From assembly GCF_001999905.1 (NCBI RefSeq), contig NZ_CP019640.1, positions 913,501 through 977,500 of the forward strand: 64,000 bases of DNA. The letters are read 5' to 3'. This document shows positions 35,143-43,427 of this stretch, one piece after another; the first letter of the stretch is position 1; each line of letters starts with the position of its first letter. The notes beneath the pieces were generated by a model. The model saw only the letters and a list, made by a program, of their open reading frames with translations. It did not search any database and was not told where the DNA came from. The translations under genes were made by a program, and so were the position numbers. Origin of the DNA: Planococcus lenghuensis (GTDB lineage Bacteria > Bacillota > Bacilli > Bacillales_A > Planococcaceae).

Positions 35143-36450
35143 ATGAAAACGGAAGTCTTTATCAGCGGCGGAGGTATCGGTGGACTCACACTCGCACTGA
35201 AGTTGGCGAAACGGGGCATCGACGTCGTAGTGGCCGAAAAACTCCCAGGCGAAACCCCGGTCTATAAGGGAGAACTTTTACAGCCGAAGAGTATGCAAGT
35301 GTTTGAAGGACTCGGACTTGATAGTGAAATCCGTTCATTCGCAAATGAAATCCGCGTGCTGGATTTACTGGAACTGTCTTCTTCACTGCAAGTGAAGGAC
35401 CGGTCCTTCATGGACTACAGTGTCCTGCCCGGAAAGTTCAACCGGGCATTTATGATCCGACATGAACAACTGAAATCCATCATCCGGAATGCCGCTCTTC
35501 AATATCCGCATTTCCATTATTTTAGCGGTACAGCCTGTAAGGAATTGACAGAATCCAAAGCGGTCCTGCAGTTGGGGAAAGATAAAACAGAAGTGGAAGC
35601 CCGTTACTTTTTCGGTGCAGAAGGCAGAGCTTCAGTCACGCGGAAAGCGATGGGAATAAGCGTAAAAGCTGCAGAGTACAATCATCATTTTTTGACCGTC
35701 ACATTTCCCCGTCGGCCGGATTTCACCGATGGCCGAATCATTTCAACATACAATCGTTTTCTCGGGCTTTTTCCGCTTCCGGATAATGAAGTCAGAAGTG
35801 TATACCTGATTTCTCCCGGAGAATACAAGCAGCTGAAGGAAAAACCGGTAGAGTATTTTCATAAGATGTATACAGATTTGGCTCCGTCAGTTAATGGCTA
35901 TGTTCAACAAATTACCAGTTGGAAAAAAATCCAGCTCATGATTCCGATCCAGTACCATGCCTCCAGCTATGTTAAAGGAAACAAAGCCATCATTGGCGAT
36001 GCTGCCCACGCGGTTCATCCAATGGCTGGAGAAGGAATGAACATGGCTATCCAGGATGCGGATATATTGGGGGAATTGGCTGCTGATATGATCACTTCCG
36101 GGCATACAGATCCTGAAAATTTGCACTGGTACGAAAAGGTGCGCTACAGCCGGGCTGCTTATGTCCTTGGGTTAAGCCACTTATCAGCACTGGCATATTC
36201 ATTCCCGTACAAGCCCGTCAGCTATCTGAGGCGGCGGACTTTTGAGCGGATGGAAGAAGATCAGTTTTTGCATTATAAACAGATGCTGAATATTTCGGGC
36301 ATGGGCATATGGAAGGAAAATGCAAGAGACCGCCTGATTCAAAGCGGTGTCCTGCCAAGAAGAAAAAGGGGACCGACCCTCGATATGAAAGAACGAAATC
36401 TATTTGCGAAAGAAGATGATTACCCGTGGAAAGAAGAGGGACTTACATGA
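35143..36450 (+). CDS. FAD-dependent monooxygenase (PHBH/UbiH fold)
   Basis: 435 residues. N-terminal FAD-binding motif GGGIGGLTLALKLAKRG with the ribose-binding Glu in VVVAEK, the middle substrate domain, and the second FAD motif IGDAAHAVHPMAGEGMNMAI around 285-305. Such enzymes hydroxylate aromatic or polyprenyl rings using NAD(P)H and O2. The C-terminal 60 residues are basic, then acidic. ATG 35143 follows GGAAGGAG by 8 bases. The stop overlaps the methyltransferase start (ATGA), so hydroxylation followed by methylation is likely. Substrate unknown. Confidence 0.85.
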   Translation: MKTEVFISGGGIGGLTLALKLAKRGIDVVVAEKLPGETPVYKGELLQPKSMQVFEGLGLDSEIRSFANEIRVLDLLELSSSLQVKDRSFMDYSVLPGKFNRAFMIRHEQLKSIIRNAALQYPHFHYFSGTACKELTESKAVLQLGKDKTEVEARYFFGAEGRASVTRKAMGISVKAAEYNHHFLTVTFPRRPDFTDGRIISTYNRFLGLFPLPDNEVRSVYLISPGEYKQLKEKPVEYFHKMYTDLAPSVNGYVQQITSWKKIQLMIPIQYHASSYVKGNKAIIGDAAHAVHPMAGEGMNMAIQDADILGELAADMITSGHTDPENLHWYEKVRYSRAAYVLGLSHLSALAYSFPYKPVSYLRRRTFERMEEDQFLHYKQMLNISGMGIWKENARDRLIQSGVLPRRKRGPTLDMKERNLFAKEDDYPWKEEGLT

Positions 36451-37442
36451 TGGATATCATGAAAATGTTGCGGGCCAGAAAATACATGAAACGAAATGAG
36501 CCCTTTCTGGCCAGCTGGCATGCGTATATCGGTTATGAAATGGGTTTATTCACCGCATTCGAACGCCCTTTTACAGTCGAGGACGTGGCTGACGCCTATG
36601 GAATCGATGAAGTACTGCTGGAGCAGTGGGTGAAAGTCGGATTGTCTATCGGCCATTTAAAAGAAGCAGGGCGCAATCGTTACCGGCTTAAAAACAGATG
36701 GAAATTGCCGAAACCGAAAGGCCAGAATTCATCAGGTATAATTTTAAAAGAAATGATGGAATTACATATTCCGGCACTGCTGAGCTATCCTGATATCATG
36801 CGCGGAGGCGAACGGAATCATTTTGATGAACGCCGGCATGCAGACATGGTGGCTGAAACAAGCAGATTACTGGAAGTTGCAGCAATCGGAAAAGTTGCCA
36901 GACAGCTGCGGGATTTGAAGACCGGTACAGTGCTTGATCTTGGCTGTGGAGAAGGCGGCTATATCAAAATGCTGGCAAAGCGGTTTCCACAAATCCAGTT
37001 CATTGGGGTGGAAGTGAGTGATTCTGTCGCTGCAACAGCCCGGGAAGTAAACGCAGAACAGCCGAATGTTGAAATTGTCTGCAGTGACTTATGGGACTTT
37101 GAACCGGATGGTGATGCGGATGTGATTCTCATGAACAATGTCCTGCATTACATTCCGTTGGATCAGCGGGCAAAACTGTTTGGCCGTCTGTCTGACTGGC
37201 TGAATGATAACGGCGTCCTGGCAATCGTGACACCGATCGCCGGCCATGCGGACAGCCCGCCTTTCGCACATGCATTTAACAGCTTCTTCCTGTCATTTGA
37301 TAATCTATACCGCCTGCCGGCAGAAGATGAACTTAAACGATGGGGAGTGGAAGCGGGGTTCGACTTCTTGGGGTTCCAGACAGTCGTCAAAGAAGGCAGC
37401 TGGTATATCGCCCAATACCGCAAGGAATTCAAGTCTGCATAG
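36447..37442 (+). CDS. Class I SAM-dependent methyltransferase, O-methyltransferase-like
   Basis: 331 residues. An N-terminal helical dimerisation/winged-helix part (FTVEDVADAYGIDEVLLEQW, like plant and polyketide O-methyltransferases), then a Rossmann domain with VLDLGCGEGGYIKML (about 161-175), the acidic VEVSDSV after strand 2, and LMNNVLHYIPLD. Translationally coupled to the FAD monooxygenase gene; the pair probably hydroxylates and then methylates one small molecule. ATG 36447 or 36450; AAGAAGAGGG lies upstream. Confidence 0.85.
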   Translation: MMDIMKMLRARKYMKRNEPFLASWHAYIGYEMGLFTAFERPFTVEDVADAYGIDEVLLEQWVKVGLSIGHLKEAGRNRYRLKNRWKLPKPKGQNSSGIILKEMMELHIPALLSYPDIMRGGERNHFDERRHADMVAETSRLLEVAAIGKVARQLRDLKTGTVLDLGCGEGGYIKMLAKRFPQIQFIGVEVSDSVAATAREVNAEQPNVEIVCSDLWDFEPDGDADVILMNNVLHYIPLDQRAKLFGRLSDWLNDNGVLAIVTPIAGHADSPPFAHAFNSFFLSFDNLYRLPAEDELKRWGVEAGFDFLGFQTVVKEGSWYIAQYRKEFKSA

Positions 37443-37476
37443 GAAAAGGAGATCCGCATCGGCGGATCTCCTTTTA
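37443..37476. terminator. Bidirectional terminator
   Basis: Stem AAAAGGAGATCCGC/GCGGATCTCCTTTT with a four-base loop, between the methyltransferase gene and the convergent yfkK-like gene. Confidence 0.92.
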
Positions 37477-37695
37477 TTTGCGCAATGAACCAAGTTCAGC
37501 AGCAATGGCCTGCATTTCATTAGGGCTGAATGAATTACGGCTTTCTACCATATCATAAAGGTAGCGCAAGTCCTCGTAGCGTGCCATGTCAAAATGTTCA
37601 GGTTTAACTGCATCTGCATTGACCATACGAAGTTTTTCTTTAATCGCGCTGATCATGTATGTAATATTTTCATCTGTCGGTTTAGACAAATCCAT
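37474..37695 (-). CDS. yfkK: DUF1128 family protein, YfkK-like
   Basis: 73 residues, all helical, MDLSKPTDENITYMISAIKE and YEDLRYLYDMVESRNSFSP match the short YfkK (DUF1128) proteins of Firmicutes. No known function. A yfkF-like gene lies 3 kb away, as in the yfk region of B. subtilis. The start is preceded by AGGAA only. Confidence 0.85.
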   Translation of the reverse strand: MDLSKPTDENITYMISAIKEKLRMVNADAVKPEHFDMARYEDLRYLYDMVESRNSFSPNEMQAIAAELGSLRK

Positions 37696-37851
37696 GATAA
37701 ATTCCTGCCTTTCATTGTATGGTGTTATTACTCACCAGTCTTAGTTTCCAGTATACCCTCTTCTTGATAGAGTGAAAAGGGCAGATGAATGGCGGTAAGT
37801 GTTTTTTTGTTTCATATGCCCTACGGCTCGCAAGTATGCGGTAAACAAAAA

Positions 37852-37889
37852 CCCCGCTTTACATTCTTTATATCGAATGCGAAGCGGGG
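37852..37889 (-). terminator. Terminator of the alanine symporter gene
   Basis: Read on the minus strand: stem CCCCGCTT/AAGCGGGG with a long loop that itself contains an inner ATTC/GAAT pair, followed by TTTTTG. Confidence 0.8.
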
Positions 37890-37902
37890 AAAGTCCATTA
37901 TG

Positions 37903-39279
37903 TTATCGTTCCGGAACAGTATCAACTTTTCCGGTAGCAGCTTTTTCTTCACGAAGTTTGTCCGTAATAACTTTTGCTTCGACCGCAATGACGCCGGAAA
38001 GACCGAGAAGACCGATCAAGTTCGGAATGGCCATCATTGCATTCATCACATCCGCGAAAAGCCATACAATACCGAGTGGAACAGTAGCGCCGATAAAGAC
38101 GACAGCGACATAGACGATGCGGTAAACAGTCAGTGCTGCTGCGCTGTGGAACAAATACTGAAAACATTTTTCCCCGTAATAAGCCCAGCCGATAATCGTA
38201 GAGGCTGCAAAAAACAGAAGGCCGATGGTGACAAGAATCGGACCGAAGTCACCCAGGAAAAATTCAAATGCCTGATTCGTGAGAATTCCGCCTTCAAAAG
38301 AGGCGTTTTCGCCGTACAACCCAGCCATTACAATGGTGAGGCCGGTGATGGAGCAGATGATGAGTGTGTCGAATAGCACCTGGGTCATGGAAACAAGTGC
38401 CTGACGGCCGGGAAGGTCCGTTTTTGCAGCGGCAGCTGCAATTGGAGCAGATCCGAGACCAGCTTCGTTTGAGAACACCCCGCGTGCAACACCGGCGCGG
38501 ATAGCGGCACCGATTGCACCGCCGACCGCAGCTTCGCCGGTAAATGCGCTGGAAAATACGACAGCAATTGCTTCAGGCACCAATCCAAAGTTTGTAATCA
38601 TGATAAAAAGTCCGGCAAGAATATAAAAGAGTGCCATGAATGGTACAAAATAAGAAGTCACTTTTCCGATTGTTTTAATCCCGCCAAGAATGACAAGGCC
38701 TGCAAAAATTGCCAGCACAATACCGGTGAGCCATTGTGAAATCCCGAATGTATTATTCATTGTCGTAGCGATCGCATTCGACTGAACACCATTCCCGATC
38801 CCGAATGCTGCAATGGAACCGAAGATGGCAAACAATACGCCGAGCCATTTCTGTTTCAGTCCACGTTCCAGGTAATACATCGGACCGCCGGACATTTCAC
38901 CTTTTTCATCCTGTACACGGTATCTGACAGCCAGTGCAGCTTCTCCGAATTTTGTCGCCATCCCGAGGAAACCGGACAGCCACATCCAGAATAAGGCACC
39001 TGGTCCCCCGATGAGAATCGCCCCAGCGACCCCAACAATATTACCAGTACCGACGGTAGCAGCCATCGCTGTCGATAATGCTGCAAAGTGGGAGATATCT
39101 CCTTCTGATTCTTTGTCTTGCTTCGAAAAGACCAGTTTCAGGGCGGCCGGCAACAGGCGAACTTGAAGTAAACCAAGCTTGAATGTAAGGTAAAGCCCTG
39201 TCCCGACAATCCCGATCAGCAGCGGAAGCCCCCACAGGAATGCCGATATTTCTCCTAATACTCCTTCGAACCATGCCAT
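37903..39279 (-). CDS. Sodium:alanine symporter family (AGCS) transporter
   Basis: 458 residues, about 10-11 membrane helices. GTGNIVGVAGAILIGGPGALFWMW and GEAALAVRYR with GGPMYYLERGL are the AGCS signature. It imports alanine or glycine with Na+. ATG 39279 (MAWFEGVLGE) has AGGGGG 8 bases upstream; the frame extends 18 codons further without a site. Related to B. subtilis AlsT-type carriers. Single gene with its own terminator. Confidence 0.93.
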   Translation of the reverse strand: MAWFEGVLGEISAFLWGLPLLIGIVGTGLYLTFKLGLLQVRLLPAALKLVFSKQDKESEGDISHFAALSTAMAATVGTGNIVGVAGAILIGGPGALFWMWLSGFLGMATKFGEAALAVRYRVQDEKGEMSGGPMYYLERGLKQKWLGVLFAIFGSIAAFGIGNGVQSNAIATTMNNTFGISQWLTGIVLAIFAGLVILGGIKTIGKVTSYFVPFMALFYILAGLFIMITNFGLVPEAIAVVFSSAFTGEAAVGGAIGAAIRAGVARGVFSNEAGLGSAPIAAAAAKTDLPGRQALVSMTQVLFDTLIICSITGLTIVMAGLYGENASFEGGILTNQAFEFFLGDFGPILVTIGLLFFAASTIIGWAYYGEKCFQYLFHSAAALTVYRIVYVAVVFIGATVPLGIVWLFADVMNAMMAIPNLIGLLGLSGVIAVEAKVITDKLREEKAATGKVDTVPER

Positions 39280-39379
39280 TTCTTGTCCCCCTCTTAAAGC
39301 TGTTATGTATCGTGCTTCAGTTAAATATTTCAAAAATTCAGTGCCTAGTCAAGGTTTTTCGAAAAATAAACACATTGTA

Positions 39380-39405
39380 GTTTACATTAATGCAAAACAG
39401 GGAAA
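39380..39405 (+). promoter_or_regulatory. Sigma-B-like promoter of the YtxH-type gene
   Basis: GTTTAC (39380-39385), 14-bp spacer, GGGAAA (39400-39405), close to the Bacillus sigma-B consensus GTTTAA-N(12-15)-GGGTAT. Transcription would start about 40 bases before the ATG at 39451. Confidence 0.65.
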
Positions 39406-39450
39406 AATTCACTAAGTACAGAATAGTGATTAGACTAGGAGGAATTTGGA

Positions 39451-39924
39451 ATGGCTAAAAACAAATTGATGACAGGTATAATGCTGGGTGCTCTCGCAGG
39501 AGCTGTGGTTTCACTGCTCGATAAAGGCACACGGCAGGATGTAATGAACAAATCAAAGAAAGTTGGTAATAACGCATCTTATTATGCGACGAACCCAAAC
39601 GAACTGAAATCATCTGTTCAAGGGCAAGTGAGCCGTGCCCAGGCACTGTATCAGCACGTGCAGGATGATGTGCAGAATGTCACTGAAAAGGTGAATGAAC
39701 TGAAAGAACTGACGCCTCAGGTCAAAGACATGGCCCAGGAAACGAAAGAAGCGTTTACTGACACAAAAGACGCTGTTGTAGATGCTAAAGAAGACGTTGT
39801 GGAAGTTCTCCATGAAGACCCGGAGAAATTGAAGCAGGAAATTTCTTCTAATTCATCGAACGGCGGTTCGTCCAGTAATAATTCATCGAACTCTAACAGC
39901 TCATCCCAAAACAAAACACAATGA
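39451..39924 (+). CDS. YtxH-domain general stress protein
   Basis: 157 residues. The N-terminus (MAKNKLMTGIMLGALAGAVV) is a single hydrophobic segment followed by SLLDKGTRQDV, as in YtxH/YhaH-type stress proteins. The middle is a coiled coil (about 60-120) and the tail is a Ser/Asn/Gly-rich low-complexity stretch of about 25 residues. AGGAGG lies 8 bases before the ATG. The sigma-B-like promoter fits general stress control. Molecular function unknown. Confidence 0.85.
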   Translation: MAKNKLMTGIMLGALAGAVVSLLDKGTRQDVMNKSKKVGNNASYYATNPNELKSSVQGQVSRAQALYQHVQDDVQNVTEKVNELKELTPQVKDMAQETKEAFTDTKDAVVDAKEDVVEVLHEDPEKLKQEISSNSSNGGSSSNNSSNSNSSSQNKTQ

Positions 39925-39935
39925 ACATTCATACA

Positions 39936-39970
39936 TAAAAAGCAGGAAGGCAAAAACCTTCCTGCTTTTT
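39936..39970. terminator. Bidirectional terminator
   Basis: Stem AAAAAGCAGGAAGG/CCTTCCTGCTTTTT with a six-base loop, between the YtxH-type gene and a convergent small gene. Confidence 0.92.
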
Positions 39971-39978
39971 ATAATGGC

Positions 39979-40179
39979 TTATTTTCCATCAGGAAGAGAA
40001 GACCGGCCCTTGAACTCCTGAAGCTTCGTATCCATGTCGTCCACCATTGAGATCAGGCGGTCGATATCTTCTAAGTCTGTATGTTCCGGTTCAATGGAAT
40101 CCAGCACTTCCAAAAACATGTTCAGACGCTGTCTCATATACTGAACTTGCTGCTGCTGGTTTGTTACTGATTTACCCAA
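39979..40179 (-). CDS. SE1561 family protein
   Basis: 66 residues, two predicted helices. VQYMRQRLNMFLEVLDSIEP and DLEDIDRLISMVDDMD match small proteins of Staphylococcus and Bacillus that I recall under the name SE1561 family. No function known. TTG 40179 (MGKSVTNQQQ) has GAGGTG 7 bases upstream; the frame is open to 40239 without a better start. Confidence 0.65.
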   Translation of the reverse strand: MGKSVTNQQQQVQYMRQRLNMFLEVLDSIEPEHTDLEDIDRLISMVDDMDTKLQEFKGRSSLPDGK

Positions 40180-40376
40180 TTTGCTGCACCTCGCTTTATA
40201 CTCGCCCCCTATCGTAGCGTATTTATCAGGCACAATCAATCATCAGCTGTCCCGTTTTTCAAGCGGACAGGAGAGAGGCGGACGAATACATTTCAGCTTT
40301 TTTCGTACAGAACCTTTTGATGTTCCAGGCTTTAGATATCTACTCTGAATTTATTGTTTTCATTGTATTCTAAATG

Positions 40377-40405
40377 TTTACACGATTGATGGGTTGTGCT
40401 AAAGT
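40377..40405 (+). promoter_or_regulatory. Promoter of the yfkF leader transcript
   Basis: -35 TTTACA (40377-40382), 17-bp spacer, -10 TAAAGT (40400-40405). A transcript from about 40412 would carry a leader of about 245 nt before yfkF. The stretch 40180-40376 upstream shows nothing else I can name. Confidence 0.5.
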
Positions 40406-40433
40406 GAAGTTAATAAAAAGTAAGGGAGGGCTG

Positions 40434-40469
40434 ATGAGGTTGATTAAATCTTTCATCATTATTAAATGA
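40434..40469 (+). CDS. Putative leader peptide A of yfkF
   Basis: ATG 40434 encodes MRLIKSFIIIK (11 residues). AAGGGAGGG lies just upstream. It sits at the start of the long yfkF leader, before an attenuator-like hairpin. Translation is not proven, but the site, length and position resemble leader peptides of antibiotic-induced resistance genes. Confidence 0.45.
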   Translation: MRLIKSFIIIK

Positions 40470-40516
40470 AGGAGGGGATCCGACCGCTTCGGCCGTTCAA
40501 GAGCCGAAAAGGAATT

Positions 40517-40546
40517 ATGACTATAAAATTAGAAAAGCAACCATGA
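40517..40546 (+). CDS. Putative leader peptide B of yfkF
   Basis: ATG 40517 encodes MTIKLEKQP (9 residues), preceded by AAAAGG at 4 bases. Its stop codon touches the first base of the hairpin at 40546, so a ribosome on it would cover the 5' arm. A small hairpin with TTCGGC/GCCGAA arms (about 40487-40507) lies between the two mini-ORFs. Confidence 0.4.
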   Translation: MTIKLEKQP

Positions 40547-40592
40547 AGGTTCAGCCACGATCTGTAAAACAGACGCGGACTGAACCTTTTTA
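40546..40592 (+). terminator. Attenuator-like terminator upstream of yfkF
   Basis: Stem AAGGTTCAG (40546-40554) / CTGAACCTT (40580-40588) with an inner TCTGT/ACAGA hairpin, then TTTTT and ATGG. It lies between the promoter and yfkF, so it must be read through or relieved for yfkF expression. Downstream is a 14-bp palindrome CCGGATGCATCCGG (40606-40619). Confidence 0.7.
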
Positions 40593-40656
40593 TGGTAAAC
40601 TGAATGCCGGATGCATCCGGGCATAAAAGGATATATGCTCATGCAAGGAGGTCATC

Positions 40657-41841
40657 ATGGCAGATTTTTCACCAAAAGAACGCCGGCGATTTTGGATACT
40701 GGTCATTATTGTTGGAATCTCAGGATTTTCACAAGGAATGCTGTTACCGTTGATCGCAATAATTTTTGAGCAGGATGGCGTATCGTCATCGCTCAATGGC
40801 CTGACAGCTACAGGCCTCTACATAGGAATTTTGGCAATATCACCGTTCATGGAGCCGCAGCTTCGGCGATTCGGCTATAAACCGATTATTCTGGCAGGTG
40901 GCGGACTCGTCATCTTGTCGCTTTTTTTATTTCCGTTATGGAAAAGTGTGCTGTTCTGGTTCTTGCTTCGGATATTGATCGGTATTGGTGATAATATGCT
41001 CCATTTCTCGACGCAGACATGGATTACCAGCTTTTCACCACAGCAGAGCCTTGGGCGGAATATTGCGGTTTACGGCTTAGCGTTTGGTGTCGGTTTTGGT
41101 GTAGGACCGCTGTTCGTACCGCTTGTCGAAATATTTGAGGGCTTGCCATTTATCATCTCAGGCCTCTTGTGCCTGGCTGCCTGGTCGTTCGTGTTCATGC
41201 TGGGCAATGATTTTCCGGAAAGCTCTTCGGAAGAAATCACAGTGCTTGGCATCTTTAAGCGTTCAAAAGCTGCCTTGGCTGTCGCCTGGGTCGCTTTTTT
41301 GCCGCCGCTCGGTTATGGATTTCTGGAGGCATCCTTGAATGCCAGTTATCCGGTTTATGCCCTCCGGCAGTCACTTGATGTGTCGTTCGTCTCAATTCTG
41401 CTGTTTACATTTTCGGCGGGTGCCATTATCACCCAATTGCCGCTCGGCACATTGAGTGACCGAATCGGACGAAAACGGGTGCTATTGCTTGCGCTTGGCG
41501 GAGGGACCCTGTTCTTCAGTGCGGCAGGGTTTGCGGAACAGCAACCTTGGCTGCTGCTCGTCTTGTTTGCAATTGCCGGTATGTTTGTCGGTTCGACATT
41601 CTCACTCGGTATTTCGTATATGAGCGATTTGACACCCAAGAAGCTGTTGCCGACCGGCAATTTACTGTGCGGTGTGGCTTTCAGTGTCGGGAGCTTGCTT
41701 GGTCCGTTCATTGGCGGCCTGTTTATCCAGTATGCAGAAGGAGTCAGCTTCCTATTAATGATTGCCGGCATGCTTGCCGTGATTTTTCTGCTTGTCTTAT
41801 CTACAGACACCCAGCGTGCGGAATTGCCGGCATCGGAGTAA
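40657..41841 (+). CDS. yfkF: MFS transporter, YfkF-like
   Basis: 394 residues, 12 membrane helices. N-terminal RFWILVIIVGISGFSQGMLL and LIGIGDNMLHFSTQTWITSF, with a motif A-like LSDRIGRKR after helix 6-7 (GTLSDRIGRKRVLLL). The pattern matches B. subtilis YfkF, an uncharacterised major facilitator. AAGGAGG lies upstream of the ATG. The long leader with mini-ORFs and terminator suggests an inducible export function, which is inference. Confidence 0.85.
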   Translation: MADFSPKERRRFWILVIIVGISGFSQGMLLPLIAIIFEQDGVSSSLNGLTATGLYIGILAISPFMEPQLRRFGYKPIILAGGGLVILSLFLFPLWKSVLFWFLLRILIGIGDNMLHFSTQTWITSFSPQQSLGRNIAVYGLAFGVGFGVGPLFVPLVEIFEGLPFIISGLLCLAAWSFVFMLGNDFPESSSEEITVLGIFKRSKAALAVAWVAFLPPLGYGFLEASLNASYPVYALRQSLDVSFVSILLFTFSAGAIITQLPLGTLSDRIGRKRVLLLALGGGTLFFSAAGFAEQQPWLLLVLFAIAGMFVGSTFSLGISYMSDLTPKKLLPTGNLLCGVAFSVGSLLGPFIGGLFIQYAEGVSFLLMIAGMLAVIFLLVLSTDTQRAELPASE

Positions 41842-41920
41842 GGACATGTGGAGATATCCGGATGCAACGCTCGGTAGAAGTCCGTTTCTTGCTCGTGCTG
41901 ATTTTATGCAGAAAAAGAAA

Positions 41921-41972
41921 TACCCGAACCTTTCCAGCAATCAATTTGCGGAAACGTACGGGTTTTTCTTTG
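41921..41972. terminator. Bidirectional terminator between yfkF and yfjO-like genes
   Basis: Arms AAAGAAATACCCG and CGGGTTTTTCTTT around a long loop, at the meeting point of two convergent genes. Confidence 0.7.
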
Positions 41973-41993
41973 TGAATCGATCAATTTTCCAGG

Positions 41994-43364
41994 TTACTTT
42001 AAAACCAGCTTCACAACTGCTTCCACTTGCGCAGTCTGCGGAAACATATCGACGGGCTGGATATACTCGACTTTATACAGTTTCGTCAGCTGCTGCAGAT
42101 CTTTAGCTAAAGTCGACGGATTGCAGGAAGTATAAACAAAGCGCTTAGGTTTTACTTTAAGAATAGTTTTCAGCAGCGAGTCGGCAAGGCCGGTACGCGG
42201 AGGATCAACTGTAAGTACATCCGGCACATACCCTTCCTTGCTCCATTTTTCTAGCCATTCTTCTGCGGTCCCTGTCACGTAAGTCGTTTTGTTTTTATAG
42301 CCATGGGTCCAAGCGTTCCGTTTCGCATCTTTAATGCTCTCCGGCACAATATCCATTCCCCGGATTTCTTTTGCTCCATCAGCGAGCCACAATCCGATTG
42401 TCCCGACGCCGCAATAGGCGTCCACGATGGATTCCTTGCCTGTAAGGGCAGCGGCGAGTCTGACTTCACGATAAAGTTTGACGGTCTGTACTGGATTCAA
42501 TTGAAAGAACGCCCGTGCAGATAAATCGAATGCCAGATCGCCGAGTTCTTCATGAATCGTCTCTTTTCCATACAAGGTGACAGACTGGTCACCGAAAATC
42601 AGGGAGGTCTGCTCTTTATTGATGTTCTGAACAATTGAGACGATAGCCGGATCAATCGTTTTCAACCGCTCCAGCAATTCCTTTTTTTGGGGCAGTTCGG
42701 ATCGGGTCGTGACCAGTACTAATTGAATTTCACCGGTCTCAAGACCAGTCCGGACAACGATTGTCCGCACGAGTCCTTTCATTGACTTACCGTTGTAGAT
42801 CGGGATATGCAAATCTTCCAGAATTTGTTTCGCTGCGTTTGTAACCCGGGTCGTGGCCGGGTGCTGGACAATGCATTGCTCAATATCCAGCAATTGATGA
42901 GATCCTTCCGCAAAAAGGCCGGCCATCACGTTGCCGTCTTTCTCCCGGACCTGAAACTGACTTTTGTTTCGGTAATACCAAGGGTCATCCATGCCAATCG
43001 TTTCTTTTACATCTATGTCTGCACCTTTTAAATACCGTTCAAGTGCCTGCACGACAAGATCCCGTTTTTCCACGAGCTGCTGGGGATATGCAAGATGCTG
43101 CAGCTGGCATCCGCCGCAGGCTGTATAAATCGGGCAGGGCGGCTCTTGCCGGTGCGGGGAAGATTTACGGATTTTCAGTATGCGCGCTTCCACAAAATTC
43201 CGCTTTACCTTTATGACTTGTGCCGTCACTTCTTCACCAGGCAGTGCACCGGAGACAAAAACGACGTTGCGTTTGAAAAAACCAACGCCTTCCCCGTTAA
43301 TGCCGAGTCGGCGGATGGTCAGCGGGAATTTCTGTCCTTCTTCTATTACCGGTTTCGAGTTCAT
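41994..43364 (-). CDS. yfjO: TrmA-family RNA uracil-5-methyltransferase, YfjO-like
   Basis: 456 residues with the same layout as RlmCD: TRAM domain ([20 protein letters not shown]), iron-sulfur cysteines in [14 protein letters not shown] plus a fourth in EQCIVQ, methyltransferase core with [24 protein letters not shown], catalytic Cys in TSCNPSTL and [13 protein letters not shown]. It is the second paralogue in the window and fits B. subtilis YfjO, whose RNA target is less clear to me. ATG 43364 is used; a longer open frame to 43538 would reach past the promoter at 43399-43427. Confidence 0.88.
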   Translation of the reverse strand: MNSKPVIEEGQKFPLTIRRLGINGEGVGFFKRNVVFVSGALPGEEVTAQVIKVKRNFVEARILKIRKSSPHRQEPPCPIYTACGGCQLQHLAYPQQLVEKRDLVVQALERYLKGADIDVKETIGMDDPWYYRNKSQFQVREKDGNVMAGLFAEGSHQLLDIEQCIVQHPATTRVTNAAKQILEDLHIPIYNGKSMKGLVRTIVVRTGLETGEIQLVLVTTRSELPQKKELLERLKTIDPAIVSIVQNINKEQTSLIFGDQSVTLYGKETIHEELGDLAFDLSARAFFQLNPVQTVKLYREVRLAAALTGKESIVDAYCGVGTIGLWLADGAKEIRGMDIVPESIKDAKRNAWTHGYKNKTTYVTGTAEEWLEKWSKEGYVPDVLTVDPPRTGLADSLLKTILKVKPKRFVYTSCNPSTLAKDLQQLTKLYKVEYIQPVDMFPQTAQVEAVVKLVLK

Positions 43365-43398
43365 GTAAATTGTCACACCTTCCAGATTGCATCCCTCT

Positions 43399-43427
43399 AT
43401 TATACAGCCAGTGTCTTTACGAGTAAA
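43399..43427 (-). promoter_or_regulatory. Promoter of the yfjO-like gene
   Basis: On the minus strand, -35 TTTACT (43427-43422), 17-bp spacer, -10 TATAAT (43404-43399). It overlaps the 3' end of the yfhF-like gene. Confidence 0.7.

Noticed and set aside
37789..38376. 195-codon open frame on the plus strand
   Set aside because: It is antisense to the alanine symporter gene, crosses that gene's terminator and has a composition typical of an antisense membrane gene.
40412..40656. A known riboswitch class in the yfkF leader
   Set aside because: I compared it by eye with TPP, SAM, guanidine, preQ1, T-box and lysine consensus cores and saw none; the mini-ORFs fit leader-peptide attenuation better.
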